Assembly: GCA_002747355.1 (NCBI GenBank) | Contig: PDPC01000042.1 | Coordinates: 1 to 45,145 of the forward strand | Direction of reading: 5' to 3' | DNA length: 45,145 nt | Source of the DNA: Pseudomonadota bacterium | GTDB lineage: Bacteria > Myxococcota_A > Polyangia > GCA-2747355 | Shown: positions 31,482 through 41,010 of the stretch, in pieces | Layout of the letters: the number at the start of each line of letters is the position of its first letter | Position numbering within the stretch: position 1 is the first letter of the stretch | Translations under genes and position numbers: made by a program | The notes under the pieces: model-generated | What the model was told of the DNA's origin: nothing | Seen by the model: the letters and a program-made list of their open reading frames with translations, nothing else | Database searches by the model: none

Positions 31482-32966
31482 GTGGCCAAAGACAAGGGAA
31501 GCACCATCACCCCCCGCGGCGAAGACTTCGCCGCCTGGTACCAAGACGTGATCAAACATGGCGACCTCGCCGAGCCAGCCGAGGTGGTCAAGGGCTGTAT
31601 GGTGATCAAGCCCCACGGCTACGCCGTCTGGGAGAAGATCCAGGCCGATCTAGACCGGCGCTTCAAGGAGACCGGCCATAAGAACGCCTATTTCCCGCTG
31701 CTGATCCCCGAGAGCTTCCTCAAGAAGGAGGCTGAGCACGTCGAGGGGTTCTCCCCCGAGCTGGCCGTGGTGACCATCGCCGGCGGTAAGAAGCTCGAGG
31801 AACCCTACGTGATCCGGCCGACCTCGGAGACGATCATCGGGCACTTCTTTGGCAGGTGGATCTCCAGCTGGCGCGACCTGCCGCTGAAGATCAACCAATG
31901 GGCGAACGTGATGCGCTGGGAGCTGCGCACCAGGATGTTCCTGCGCACGGGCGAGTTCCTCTGGCAGGAGGGGCATACGGCTCACGCGAGCCACGAGGAG
32001 TCCCTCGCCGAGACGCTTCAGATGCTCGACGTCTACGCCGACTTCGCCGAGGAGGTGATGGCGATGCCGGTGATCAAGGGCGTCAAGACCGAGGCCGAGA
32101 AGTTCGCTGGTGCGCTGCGCAGCTACTGCATCGAGGCGATGATGCAGAACGGCTACGCGCTGCAGGCGGGCACCAGCCACGACCTCGGGCAGAACTTCGG
32201 CAAGGCCTTCGACGTAACGTTCCAAAACGACAACAAGCAGCTCGAGTACGTCTGGCAGACCAGCTGGGGCGTGAGCACGCGGCTGATCGGTGGGCTGATC
32301 ATGACCCACTCCGACGACAACGGGCTGCTCTTGCCCCCGAAGCTCGCGCCGGTACACGCCGTGCTGGTGCCGATCTATCGCAAGGCTCACGAGCGCGAGC
32401 AGGTCGTCTCGAAGGCCCAGGCGCTGGCCGCTGAGCTGCGCACGGTCGAGCTCGAGGGCGGCGGTCGCCTCGGCGTCGAGGTCGACGATCGAGAGGGCAT
32501 CAAGCCTGGCGCCAAGTACTTCCACTGGGAGCGCCTCGGCGCTTGTATCCGGATCGAGATCGGCCCGCGAGATATCGCCGACCAGGCCGTGATGCTCAAG
32601 CGCCGCGACCACGCAGACAAGCAGAAGGTGCCAATGACCGAGCTCGCAGGCAAGGCCAAGGCCTTGCTCGACAGCATGCAGTCCGAGCTCCTCGCCGCCG
32701 CGAAGAAGCGCCGCGAGGACGCCACCTGTGTCGCCAACAGCTACGACGAGGTCAAAGCGATCCTCGGCGACGTCACCGCCGAGCGCGGCGGTGGCATGTT
32801 CGTGATGGCGCATATCAAAGACGACCCAGAGTGCGACGCCAAGCTCAAAGAGATCAAAGCCAGCGTCCGCTGCATCCCCCTCGAAGACCACTACGACGGC
32901 CCCGGGACGTGTATCCTCACCGGTGAAGAGGTCGAAAAACGCTCCGTGCTGGGCAAAGCCTACTGA
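31482..32966 (+). CDS. proS: Prolyl-tRNA synthetase, archaeal/eukaryotic type
   Basis: This is a 494-residue class II enzyme charging tRNA-Pro. A GTG at 31482 gives the family-typical start ([20 protein letters not shown]) and length; an earlier GTG at 31332 would translate the 21-bp repeats and has no family support. The conserved blocks are [37 protein letters not shown] (motif 2) and the C-terminal zinc-domain end with a final tyrosine ([11 protein letters not shown]). The large editing insertion of the common bacterial type is absent. This form also occurs in a minority of bacteria, so transfer is possible but not required. Confidence 0.93.
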   Translation: MAKDKGSTITPRGEDFAAWYQDVIKHGDLAEPAEVVKGCMVIKPHGYAVWEKIQADLDRRFKETGHKNAYFPLLIPESFLKKEAEHVEGFSPELAVVTIAGGKKLEEPYVIRPTSETIIGHFFGRWISSWRDLPLKINQWANVMRWELRTRMFLRTGEFLWQEGHTAHASHEESLAETLQMLDVYADFAEEVMAMPVIKGVKTEAEKFAGALRSYCIEAMMQNGYALQAGTSHDLGQNFGKAFDVTFQNDNKQLEYVWQTSWGVSTRLIGGLIMTHSDDNGLLLPPKLAPVHAVLVPIYRKAHEREQVVSKAQALAAELRTVELEGGGRLGVEVDDREGIKPGAKYFHWERLGACIRIEIGPRDIADQAVMLKRRDHADKQKVPMTELAGKAKALLDSMQSELLAAAKKRREDATCVANSYDEVKAILGDVTAERGGGMFVMAHIKDDPECDAKLKEIKASVRCIPLEDHYDGPGTCILTGEEVEKRSVLGKAY

Positions 32967-33055
32967 AGCCCCATGAGCACGGACCCGAGCCCGCCGTGGT
33001 TGGCGGGTGGCGAGCGACCCGATTCGACGCAAACGACCGGGGAGGGAGGTTCGAA

Positions 33056-33895
33056 ATGAGTTGGCAGGCGCTGCTTTCGACAGTGATGGCGACGATGGTG
33101 CTCGCCGCTTGCCCTGGCCCCGCTGGGCCCAATGGCCCAGGCCGCGGTCCAGGCGCCGGGATCGGTCCCAAAGTCGGCCGCCCCGGCTGGATCCCGAAGC
33201 CGAACCGCTCACACCCCGACAAGCTCTTCGTCACCGGCTCCTGCCATGACCAGCCGAACGTCCGCGCGGCGCGGACCTGCGCGATCGCTGACGCCGCCAA
33301 GCAGGTGCGTCAGCAGCTCGGCGCGGCGATGGCGGTGACGATCAAGGGCCAGTTCGTCGAGGATGAGTACAACGAGCGCCGCAGCGCCGGCGCGGCGATC
33401 GTGATCGACGGCTGGGTGCTCGTGGCCTACCCACGGGCGCAGGTAGCCAAGGCCGAGACGCGGATCGCCAACCGCGCGATGCTCGGCGTCGCCTGCGGCG
33501 CGACGGTGATCGGCGCTTGCGACAACGCCGCCCTCGAGGCCAAAGTGCTCGCCGCGATGGGCAAGGCCGGGTTGAAGGCCGCGCCAGGCAAGCGGCTGCG
33601 CGGCGCTGATGCCTTCGACGGCAAGCTGGCGATGAAGATGGCCGCCAAAGCTCGCGCCGCCAAGGTGCTCACGGTGGTGATCACCCCCAAGCCCCTCGGC
33701 TCCGAGGACGGCGAGTTCTACGCCCAGGCGCGCTGCGACTACCGGCTGATCGACGCCGTCAGTGGCAAGGTGCTGACCAGCAACACCTACGGCCCGATCA
33801 AGGGCGGCCACATCAGCAAGAAGAGCGCCCTGGCCAAGGCGATCGACAACTGCATGGCGAAGCTGCTGCCGGCGGTCGAGACGATGTCCTATTGA
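33056..33895 (+). CDS. Lipoprotein, LPP20-like
   Basis: This is a 279-residue lipoprotein. The ATG at 33056 has GGAGGGAGG before it and opens a signal peptide with the lipobox LAAC. After a Pro/Gly-rich spacer, residues about 45-140 (LFVTGSCHDQPNVRAARTCA ... WVLVAYPRAQVAKAE) follow the pattern of LPP20-type outer-membrane lipoproteins. The second half (about 150-279) looks like a second alpha/beta domain with paired cysteines. The role is unknown. Confidence 0.62.
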   Translation: MSWQALLSTVMATMVLAACPGPAGPNGPGRGPGAGIGPKVGRPGWIPKPNRSHPDKLFVTGSCHDQPNVRAARTCAIADAAKQVRQQLGAAMAVTIKGQFVEDEYNERRSAGAAIVIDGWVLVAYPRAQVAKAETRIANRAMLGVACGATVIGACDNAALEAKVLAAMGKAGLKAAPGKRLRGADAFDGKLAMKMAAKARAAKVLTVVITPKPLGSEDGEFYAQARCDYRLIDAVSGKVLTSNTYGPIKGGHISKKSALAKAIDNCMAKLLPAVETMSY

Positions 33896-33914
33896 TGAGC
33901 AGGCCGTGAGCGCG

Positions 33915-33963
33915 CCCCGCAGCTATGACACCCTGATAGCTGGATGAAGCGGGCTGCGCGGGG
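33915..33963. terminator. Candidate compound hairpin after the LPP20-like gene
   Basis: An inner perfect stem AGCTAT/ATAGCT (33921-33941) is nested in CCCCGC (33915-33920) and GCGGGG (about 33958-33963). It lies between two same-strand lipoprotein genes, so it could end the first transcript. There is no clear T-tract. Confidence 0.35.
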
Positions 33964-34001
33964 GGTAGACGACAGCTCTGGTTTTGGCGCACACTGTCGG
34001 T

Positions 34002-35888
34002 ATGGTGAGGACCTCTTGGTTTGTTCTGGGCGCTGTGTTGCTCGTCGGTTGCGCGGATACCACCGCGCCGGGTGAGGAGCCTGACACCGGGATCCCCTGC
34101 GAGGCAGGGACCAAGCGCTGCGACAACAACGTCTTCAAGAGCTGCGTCGACGGCAAGCTGATCGAAGAGGACTGCGGCTCCAAGACTTGCTTTCTCGACT
34201 ACGGCTGCAAGGTCTGTTCGCCAAAGCAGGCGTATTGCGATGGCCAGGACACCTACCAATGCGCAGATGACGGCGAGTCCTCCGAAAAGACGGGCAGCTG
34301 CAAGCCCGAGCAGCAATGCGTCGCGGGGCAATGCATCGATCTCTGCGACGATCCCAACCGCAAAAAGAGCAACGTCGGCTGTCACTTCTGGGCGGTCGAT
34401 ATGCCCAACGAGTACTACTGCGTCTCGCTCGACGGCGGCGCGACCTGTGGCCTCCAGTATGGCTGCGCGGCCTGTCAGCAGGTGGCCCTCGCCGTGACCA
34501 ACACCAGCACCTACAAGGTCAACGTGGTCGTCGAGATCAACGAGGCCAAGCCTGGCGAGCCGCTGAAGCTGAAGAAGATCGACGAGAAGGTCGTCGGCGG
34601 CAACGGCATCGGCCTCTTCATGCTGCCGATGCGCGAGGTCGACTGCACCACCTGGGAGAAGGACGCCACGGGCAAGCTGCGTCGTAAGAACAGCAGCCAG
34701 AGCTGCGTCTCGTCGCGGGCCTTCCGTATCACCTCCAGCTATCCGGTGGTGGTCTATCAGTTCAACCCGCTGATCAACCAGTTCTCCAACGGCGCCTCGC
34801 TGCTGATCCCGAGGGTCGGCCTCGACAAGGACTACTACGTGATCGGCTGGTCGACCAGCAACCCCGTCGCCATCCCGATCCCGGGCCAGGCGATCGAGGG
34901 CATCCCGGACTTCACCAACATCACGATCATCGGCACCGAGGAGAACACCGAGGTCACGGTGACGCCGACGCATCCCATCCAGGCCAGCCCCGACGGCAAG
35001 GTCCCAGCGGCGAAGGCGGGCGAGACCTTCAAGGTCAAGCTCGGCCCCTTCGACGTGCTGAACATCAACAGCATCCAAGACTTCGCCAACAGCACCGGCG
35101 ATCTCACGGGCACCCGAGTAACAGCGGATAAGAAGATCGCCGTCTTCAGCGGCGCGCAGCGGGCCAGCGCGCCGGTCAAGCTCGACAGCTACAACCCCAA
35201 GCCCCCCTGGCCTGACGACGGCAAGAGCTGCTGCACCGAGCACTTCGAGCAGCAGATGTTCCCGATCTCGGCGCTGGGCAAGCGCTTCGCGATCACCCGC
35301 ACGCCGGTGCGGGCCAAGGTCGGCGCCGAGCCAGACTTTTATCGCGTCTTGGCAACCGAGAACGACACCAAGATCACGACCAACCTGAAAGAGTTTCCCT
35401 CGTTCAGCCTCCAGGCGGGAGGGCAGGCCAACTTCTGGGCCACCACCGGCTTCACCCTCGAGTCGAGCAAGCCGCTGATGATCGCGCAGTATGCGGTGAG
35501 CCAGGACTATGTGGGCGATATCGGCACCTCCGGCGGCGATCCGGAGTTCGTGGTCTTCCCGCCGGTAGAGCAGTACCGCAAGACCTACGTCTTTCTTACG
35601 CCGCCGACCTTCACCCACGACTACGTCGTGATCAGCACGCCAGCCAACAACTCGATCGAGCTCGATGGCAAGTCGGTCAACGAGGAGTTCTCGACAATCT
35701 GCAAGGCCAAGGCGACAGGCAAGATCGACGGCGTCGACTATCGCCAGCTGACCTGCGAGCTGCCCATCGATGGCCCGCACCGCGTGATCGCCAAGGAGCC
35801 CGTGGGCATCACGGTCTACGGCTACTACAGCGTCGGCTCCTACGGGTTCCCCGGCGGCGCGGACATCCGCGAGATCAACATCAAATAA
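34002..35888 (+). CDS. IgGFc-binding-like lipoprotein
   Basis: This is a 628-residue surface lipoprotein. The ATG at 34002 opens a signal peptide with the lipobox LLVGC. Residues about 30-155 are cysteine-rich, with EGF-like spacing (CEAGTKRCDNNVFKSC). The long C-terminal part (about 160-628) contains FRITSSYPVVVYQFNPL, NITIIGTEENTEVTVTPTHPI, VFSGAQRA and ITVYGYYSVGSYGFPGG, the pattern of the IgGFc-binding protein N-terminal domain. That domain was named for mucin-associated animal proteins but is common in predatory and environmental bacteria. Binding or adhesion is inferred. It overlaps the convergent ketosynthase gene by 8 bp. Confidence 0.72.
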   Translation: MVRTSWFVLGAVLLVGCADTTAPGEEPDTGIPCEAGTKRCDNNVFKSCVDGKLIEEDCGSKTCFLDYGCKVCSPKQAYCDGQDTYQCADDGESSEKTGSCKPEQQCVAGQCIDLCDDPNRKKSNVGCHFWAVDMPNEYYCVSLDGGATCGLQYGCAACQQVALAVTNTSTYKVNVVVEINEAKPGEPLKLKKIDEKVVGGNGIGLFMLPMREVDCTTWEKDATGKLRRKNSSQSCVSSRAFRITSSYPVVVYQFNPLINQFSNGASLLIPRVGLDKDYYVIGWSTSNPVAIPIPGQAIEGIPDFTNITIIGTEENTEVTVTPTHPIQASPDGKVPAAKAGETFKVKLGPFDVLNINSIQDFANSTGDLTGTRVTADKKIAVFSGAQRASAPVKLDSYNPKPPWPDDGKSCCTEHFEQQMFPISALGKRFAITRTPVRAKVGAEPDFYRVLATENDTKITTNLKEFPSFSLQAGGQANFWATTGFTLESSKPLMIAQYAVSQDYVGDIGTSGGDPEFVVFPPVEQYRKTYVFLTPPTFTHDYVVISTPANNSIELDGKSVNEEFSTICKAKATGKIDGVDYRQLTCELPIDGPHRVIAKEPVGITVYGYYSVGSYGFPGGADIREINIK

Positions 35889-37191
35889 CCCCAGACTCGA
35901 AGCGGCGCAGCAGCGCGACGCAGTTGATCCCGCCGAAGCCAAAGGCGCTCTTCAGCGTGGTCCGGGCGTCGTGCGCCACCGGGCCGTCGCCATCACAGAT
36001 CTCGAAGTCGATCTCCGGATCGCGCTGCTCGACGTTGATCGTCGGATGCAGCTTCTTGGCGCGCATCTGCAGCACGGCGCCGACGATCTCGCAGAGCGCC
36101 GAGGACCAGCAGGTGTGGCCGAGCATCGACTTTGGGGCGTTGATCAGCGGTTCGCCAGCGTAGCGCTTGCCAAAGATGCGTCGCAGCGCGCGCGCCTCGG
36201 CGAGGTCGCCTCGGGGCGTCGAGGTGGCGTGGCAGTTGACATAGTCGACCTCGACGGGCTCGACGCCGCTGCGATCGAAGAGCCGGTTCAGCAGCGCGAC
36301 CTGACCGTCCTCGTCAGGGATAGGCCGGTGGTTCGCGCTCGAGCTAGCCTCCACGCCGAGCACCTCGGCGTAGATCGGCGCCTCGCGGCGGCGAGCCGAC
36401 TCGAGCTCCTCGAGGAGCAAGCAGGCGCCGCCGTGGGAGGGGACGAAGCCCTCGCGGCGGGTGTCGAAGGGGCGGCTGGCGCGCTGCGGTGTCTCGTCGA
36501 AGGTGAAGCGCGAGATCGCGCCGAGGAGGCCCATGGCGTGGAGATCGAGCGGGTTGTAGTCGAGCACGGGGCCGAGGCAGAGCGCGCGCTGGTAGCCCCG
36601 ATGGCGGATCTCGTCGAAGGCCAGCCGCAGCGCCTGGTTGCCGCTGGCGCAGGCGCCGCCGACGGTATAGGCCGGGCCGGCGGCGCCGAGCAGCTCCGAG
36701 ACCCGCGCCGCGTGATCCGTATCCTGACGCTTCACCGTCAGCATCACGTCGATCCACTCCGGCTCCTTCTCGAACTCTGTGCGCGCTTTGTAGACGTAGT
36801 TGGCGTTGAGGTTGTGGCCGCCGACCACCGTGGCGAGCTCGCGGTCCAGCGCCGGGACGCCGTCTCGTAGCCCGCGGAGCAGGCCGGCGTCGCGGTAGGC
36901 GTCGAGGGCCAGAAGCAGGCTCAGCCCCGTCGACCAGGCGCCCTTCTTGACCAGCAGCCGCAGGCGGGTCCAGAGCGCCTCGGGCAGCTGGCTCATCAGC
37001 GCGCCGACCCGCGCGCCGACGTCATAGTCGGAGAGGTCGCCGCCAATCTTCGACTCGATGGTGCTGGTGTCGAAGCCGCGCCAATGGCTGATCGCCGAGC
37101 GTCCGGCGAGGAGGGCCTCGAGGTAACCGTCGAGGGTGTCCGAAAGGGGCGTGTTGATCGCCATTCCTGTGATCACCACTCGTCGGCTCAA
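35881..37191 (-). CDS. Beta-ketoacyl-ACP synthase (FabF/KS family)
   Basis: This is a 436-residue thiolase-fold condensing enzyme. The nucleophile is in GGACASGNQAL (Cys181), and the two decarboxylation histidines are in NCHATSTPRGD (His321) and MLGHTCWSS (His359). All three catalytic residues are present, so it should be active on acyl and malonyl-ACP. Several positions differ from housekeeping FabF, and no acyl carrier protein, reductase or acyltransferase is nearby, so it looks like an orphan specialised ketosynthase rather than fatty-acid FabF. It is convergent with the IgGFc-binding-like gene. Confidence 0.88.
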   Translation of the reverse strand: MSRRVVITGMAINTPLSDTLDGYLEALLAGRSAISHWRGFDTSTIESKIGGDLSDYDVGARVGALMSQLPEALWTRLRLLVKKGAWSTGLSLLLALDAYRDAGLLRGLRDGVPALDRELATVVGGHNLNANYVYKARTEFEKEPEWIDVMLTVKRQDTDHAARVSELLGAAGPAYTVGGACASGNQALRLAFDEIRHRGYQRALCLGPVLDYNPLDLHAMGLLGAISRFTFDETPQRASRPFDTRREGFVPSHGGACLLLEELESARRREAPIYAEVLGVEASSSANHRPIPDEDGQVALLNRLFDRSGVEPVEVDYVNCHATSTPRGDLAEARALRRIFGKRYAGEPLINAPKSMLGHTCWSSALCEIVGAVLQMRAKKLHPTINVEQRDPEIDFEICDGDGPVAHDARTTLKSAFGFGGINCVALLRRFESGVI

Positions 37192-37612
37192 TGTGACGCT
37201 CCTCTGCGGCTGTTTTCACGCTATCGGTCGTGAGACAGCAGTGTAAGCAGCGCGGCGCGCTCCGGCAAAGCGAATCCCTGGCTGGCCTGGTCGGCAGAAG
37301 CCTCTTGCGGCGCCGTCCACCGCGGCGCGACGAGGATGGGCCAGCTCCCGCATGGTGGTCGTCGTCGAGGCGGAGCTGGGGCGCCGCCCCATCGCGAAAA
37401 AACCCCCGATCTGCCCATAGAAGTCCGTCGCCCTGCCTGCTAGGCTGCGCGCCAAGGCGCGACCTGACGCAGACGGTTGGTCCCTCTCCGATCAGGTGTC
37501 TGGATGCATCGAGCCTGCGGGTGAGGGTCCCGTCCAGGTAGGCGCCAAAGCCTGGTAGCAGGCCCCAGATGCGCGGTCGAGAGGCCGTCGTCCGAGGAGG
37601 TAGGGTCTACCC
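37192..37612. other. Intergenic stretch, no gene seen
   Basis: This is the 421-bp divergent gap between the ketosynthase and argS. It contains a short GC palindrome (GGGGCGCCGCCCC, 37378-37390), then an A6/C5 run (37397-37407). The argS ribosome site (GAGGAGG) lies near 37596-37602. The short open frames here have no coding character. Both promoters must lie in this stretch. Confidence 0.5.
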
Positions 37613-39487
37613 ATGCTGGACACGTCTACTTTGACAATCGCCAAGATACGCGCGCACTTGAACGACAAGGTGCACGACGCCCTGGCTGGCGCCGGGGCAC
37701 CCGATGCGCGGGTCGAGCTCGCCCCGGCGCCGAAGCCCGAGATGGGCGACGTAGGCTTCCCGGTCTTTGCGCTGGCCAAGGTGCTGAGAAAGGCCCCGCC
37801 GCTGATCGCCAAAGACGTCGCCGCGCGGATCGAGCCCGACGCCGTGATCGCCGAGGTCAACACGGAGAAGGCCTACGTCAACCTGCGTCTCGATCAGGGC
37901 ACCTTCTGCGAGGTCGTGCTACGCGAGGCGATCGAGCGCGGTGAGCGCTTCGGTGGCGATCAGGTCTTGGGCGAGACGAGAATGCGGTGGATGGTCGAGT
38001 ACTCCTCACCCAACACCAACAAGCCGCTGCACCTCGGGCATCTGCGCAACAACCTGCTCGGCGCCTCGGTGGCCAAGATAGCGGCGTTTTATGGCCACGA
38101 GGTCACGCGGGTCAACCTGGTCAACGACCGTGGCGTGCACATCTGCAAGTCGATGCTGGCCTACGAGCTCTGGGGTGAGGGCACAGACCCGAAGAAGGCG
38201 GGAAAGAAGGGCGATCAGCTCGTCGGCGACTTCTACGTGCTCTTCGACCAAAAACTCGGCGACGAGTACGCCGCGTGGAAGGCCACGCCGAAGGCCGAGG
38301 GGGCTGCCGAGGCCGAGGACAAGGACGCCTACTTCAACAACGTCAGCGAACTCGGCGCCAAGGTGCGCGAGATGCTGCGCGCCTGGGAGGCTGGCGACGA
38401 GGCGGTCGTGGCGCTGTGGTCGAAGATGAACCAGTGGGTCTTCGACGGCTTCGATCAGAGCTACGCGCGGATGGGCGTCGGCTTCGAGCGGGTGCAGCGC
38501 GAGAGCGAGACCTACAAGCTGGGCAAGGCGATCGTCGAGGAGGGCCTGGAGAAGGGCGCGCTCAAGAAGCGCGACGATGGCGCGACGGTCTGCGACCTCG
38601 AGCAGGTTGGTCTGCAGGGCGAGAAGGTCTTGCTCCGCTCCGACGGCACCAGCGTCTACATGACCCAGGATCTCGGCACCGCCGAGCAGCGCTTCGCAGA
38701 GCATGAGCTCGACAAGCTGGTCTACGTGGTCGGCGACGAGCAGATCTACCACTTCGACGTGCTCTTCAAGATCCTCGGGCTTCTGCGACCAGGGCTCTCC
38801 GAGCGCTGCTACCACCTGGCCTATGGGATGATCCGCCTGCCCGAGGGCAAGATGAAGAGCCGCGAGGGTACGGTGGTCGACGCTGATGACCTGATGGACG
38901 CGATGCACGAGCTGGCCGCCGAGGAGCTGAAGGTGCGCGCGGCGGACGGGCACGCCCACGTCGAGGGCATCGACGAGGCGGAGGTCTCGCGTCGAGCCGA
39001 GGCGATCGGCATGGCGAGCCTGAAGTACTTCCTCTTGAAGTACGCGCCGAAGACCTCCTTCGAGTACGATCCGAAGGCCTCGATCGAGTTCACCGGGCAG
39101 ACGGGGCCCTACGCGCTCTACAACTACGGTCGGACCCGCTCGCTGCGGCGCAAGGCCGAGGCCGCTGGCGATGATCTCAGCTTCGACGTCGCGGCGGTCC
39201 GGCAGCTGGGCACGCCGCAGGAGCTGGCGTTGACGCGCAAGCTCAGCGACTGGCCCGAGGTCGTCGCGCGGGCCGCGGAGAACTACGATCCCTCACGGAT
39301 CGCGGAGTACGTCTTTGAGCTCTGCAAGGCGTTCGCGTTCATCTTCACCGACAAGGAAAACCATCCGATCGCGACCTGCGAGGACGCAGCTCTGCGCCGC
39401 GGGCGGCTGCTCTTGGCCGACGCCGTGGGCAACACGATCGCCGTGGCGCTGAGCCTGCTGGGTATCGACGTGCTGGAGGAGATGTGA
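37613..39487 (+). CDS. argS: Arginyl-tRNA synthetase
   Basis: This is a 624-residue class I synthetase that charges tRNA-Arg. A GAGGAGG site precedes the ATG. The signature HLGHLRNN (HIGH motif, about residues 141-148) and KMKSREG (the KMSKS equivalent, about 414-420) are present, as is the C-terminal DALR-type anticodon domain (TGQTGPYALYNYGRTRSL onward). It overlaps pheS (TGATG), forming an argS-pheS-pheT operon, a less usual arrangement. Confidence 0.95.
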   Translation: MLDTSTLTIAKIRAHLNDKVHDALAGAGAPDARVELAPAPKPEMGDVGFPVFALAKVLRKAPPLIAKDVAARIEPDAVIAEVNTEKAYVNLRLDQGTFCEVVLREAIERGERFGGDQVLGETRMRWMVEYSSPNTNKPLHLGHLRNNLLGASVAKIAAFYGHEVTRVNLVNDRGVHICKSMLAYELWGEGTDPKKAGKKGDQLVGDFYVLFDQKLGDEYAAWKATPKAEGAAEAEDKDAYFNNVSELGAKVREMLRAWEAGDEAVVALWSKMNQWVFDGFDQSYARMGVGFERVQRESETYKLGKAIVEEGLEKGALKKRDDGATVCDLEQVGLQGEKVLLRSDGTSVYMTQDLGTAEQRFAEHELDKLVYVVGDEQIYHFDVLFKILGLLRPGLSERCYHLAYGMIRLPEGKMKSREGTVVDADDLMDAMHELAAEELKVRAADGHAHVEGIDEAEVSRRAEAIGMASLKYFLLKYAPKTSFEYDPKASIEFTGQTGPYALYNYGRTRSLRRKAEAAGDDLSFDVAAVRQLGTPQELALTRKLSDWPEVVARAAENYDPSRIAEYVFELCKAFAFIFTDKENHPIATCEDAALRRGRLLLADAVGNTIAVALSLLGIDVLEEM

Positions 39488-41010
39488 TGAAGCGGGTACC
39501 GGAGGTCGACTATCGGGTGCTCAAGGCGCTCGCCGACCGGAACGAGCCGGTGGGGATCGACGCCCTCGCCGAAGAGCTCGCCCTCGATCAGGCGCAGGTC
39601 GCGGCGGTCTGCATCGGCCGAGACGAGGTCGACGTCGATGAAGAGGATCACGTCGAGCTGCGCCTCGGCAGCAAGGGCAAGCCCCTCGGCGGCAAAAAGC
39701 TGCCCGAGCGCGCGATCGTCGAGGCGCTCTCTGCGGCCGGCGGATCGGCGGAGCTGAAGCAGCTGCCGGAGCTGACCGGCCTCGAGCAGAAAGAGGTCGG
39801 GCAGTCTCTGCGCTGGCTCAAGCAGAAGGGCTGGGCGACGCAGGACAAGACGACGCTGGCGATCACCGACGGCGGCAAGCAGGCGATCAGCGACGGTGAA
39901 GGCGACGACGAGAAGCTGATCGGCAAGCTCCACGAGCTGGGCACGATCGAAGACGACCAGGCGACCAACCTCGGCATCGACATCGCGCTGGCGCGCACGC
40001 TGCTGTCTGGGCGCAAGGGCGTTGTCGACGAGAAGCCGCGGACGCGCCGGCGTGTGCGGCTGAGCACGGAGGGGAAGGCTGTGGTGCGCGGGGGCATCGA
40101 GGCCCAGGCGCAGGTCAACCAGCTGACCTCGGAGATGCTGCGCACCGGCGAGTGGCGCGCTGCGGCGCTGCGGCCCTACGACGTGACCCTGCCAGCGCAG
40201 GAGGTCTATCCCGCCAAAGAGCATCCGCTGGTCAGCGTGTTTCAGAGCACGCGGCGGGTCTTCCTCGAGCTGGGCTTTTCGGAGATCGTCAGCTCCTTCG
40301 TCGAGTCATCCTTCTGGGACTTCGACGCGCTCTTTCAGCCGCAGGATCATCCGGCGCGGGACATGCAAGACACCTTCTACATCGCCCAGCCCCAGACCTG
40401 TCGGCTCCCCGACGGCGAGGTCGTCGACCGCGTGCGCCATACCCACGAGGACGGCGGCGACACCGGCGGCGTCGGCTGGCGCTATCGCTGGGACGAGTCG
40501 ATGGCCAAGCGCCCGGTGCTGCGCACGCATACCACGGCGGCGACGATCCGTGCCCTGGCCGAAGACCCCAACCCGCCGCGGAAGGTCTTTATCGTTGGCC
40601 CCGTGTTTCGCCGCGAGACCGTCGACTATAAGCATCTGCCGGTCTTCCATCAGGTCGATGGCGTGATCATCGACGATCGGGCGACCTTCGCCACGCTGCT
40701 GGGCACGCTGCGCGCCTTCTATGAGAAGATGGGCTTCGAGCGCTTCCAGTTCAGGCCGGCGTTTTTCCCCTACACCGAGCCGAGCGTGGAGGTCTTCGTC
40801 TGGTCCGAGAAGAAGAAGGATTGGGTCGAGATGGGCGGCGCGGGGATGTTCCGCCCCGAGGTGACGCAGCCGCTGGGCTGCACCTCACCGGTGCTGGCCT
40901 GGGGCCTCGGCCTCGAGCGGCTGGCGATGTTCCGCTACGAGCTCTCGTCGATCGGTGAGCTCTATCGTGCCCGCCTGGGCTGGCTGAAGGATACGGTGCT
41001 ATGCCGGTAA
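39487..41010 (+). CDS. pheS: Phenylalanyl-tRNA synthetase alpha subunit, archaeal/eukaryotic type
   Basis: This is a 507-residue catalytic subunit. The ATG at 39487 overlaps the argS stop; a GTG at 39484 is the alternative. Three winged-helix-like DNA/tRNA-binding repeats (about residues 1-170) precede the class II core, which is the layout of archaeal and eukaryotic PheS rather than the shorter coiled-coil bacterial form. Core motifs are FWDFDALFQPQDHPARDMQD, VFRRETVDYKHLPVFHQVDG and MGGAGMFRPEV. It overlaps pheT by 10 nt, which should couple the two subunits. Confidence 0.93.
   Translation: MKRVPEVDYRVLKALADRNEPVGIDALAEELALDQAQVAAVCIGRDEVDVDEEDHVELRLGSKGKPLGGKKLPERAIVEALSAAGGSAELKQLPELTGLEQKEVGQSLRWLKQKGWATQDKTTLAITDGGKQAISDGEGDDEKLIGKLHELGTIEDDQATNLGIDIALARTLLSGRKGVVDEKPRTRRRVRLSTEGKAVVRGGIEAQAQVNQLTSEMLRTGEWRAAALRPYDVTLPAQEVYPAKEHPLVSVFQSTRRVFLELGFSEIVSSFVESSFWDFDALFQPQDHPARDMQDTFYIAQPQTCRLPDGEVVDRVRHTHEDGGDTGGVGWRYRWDESMAKRPVLRTHTTAATIRALAEDPNPPRKVFIVGPVFRRETVDYKHLPVFHQVDGVIIDDRATFATLLGTLRAFYEKMGFERFQFRPAFFPYTEPSVEVFVWSEKKKDWVEMGGAGMFRPEVTQPLGCTSPVLAWGLGLERLAMFRYELSSIGELYRARLGWLKDTVLCR

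Noticed and set aside
31650-33212. Long minus-strand open frame (520 codons)
   Set aside because: It is a shadow of prolyl-tRNA synthetase; the plus-strand reading has all family motifs.
33813-35942. Long minus-strand open frame (709 codons)
   Set aside because: It is antisense to the LPP20-like gene's end and the IgGFc-binding-like gene, has low-complexity Val/Asp/Ala/Leu composition typical of GC-rich shadow frames, and shows no family motif.
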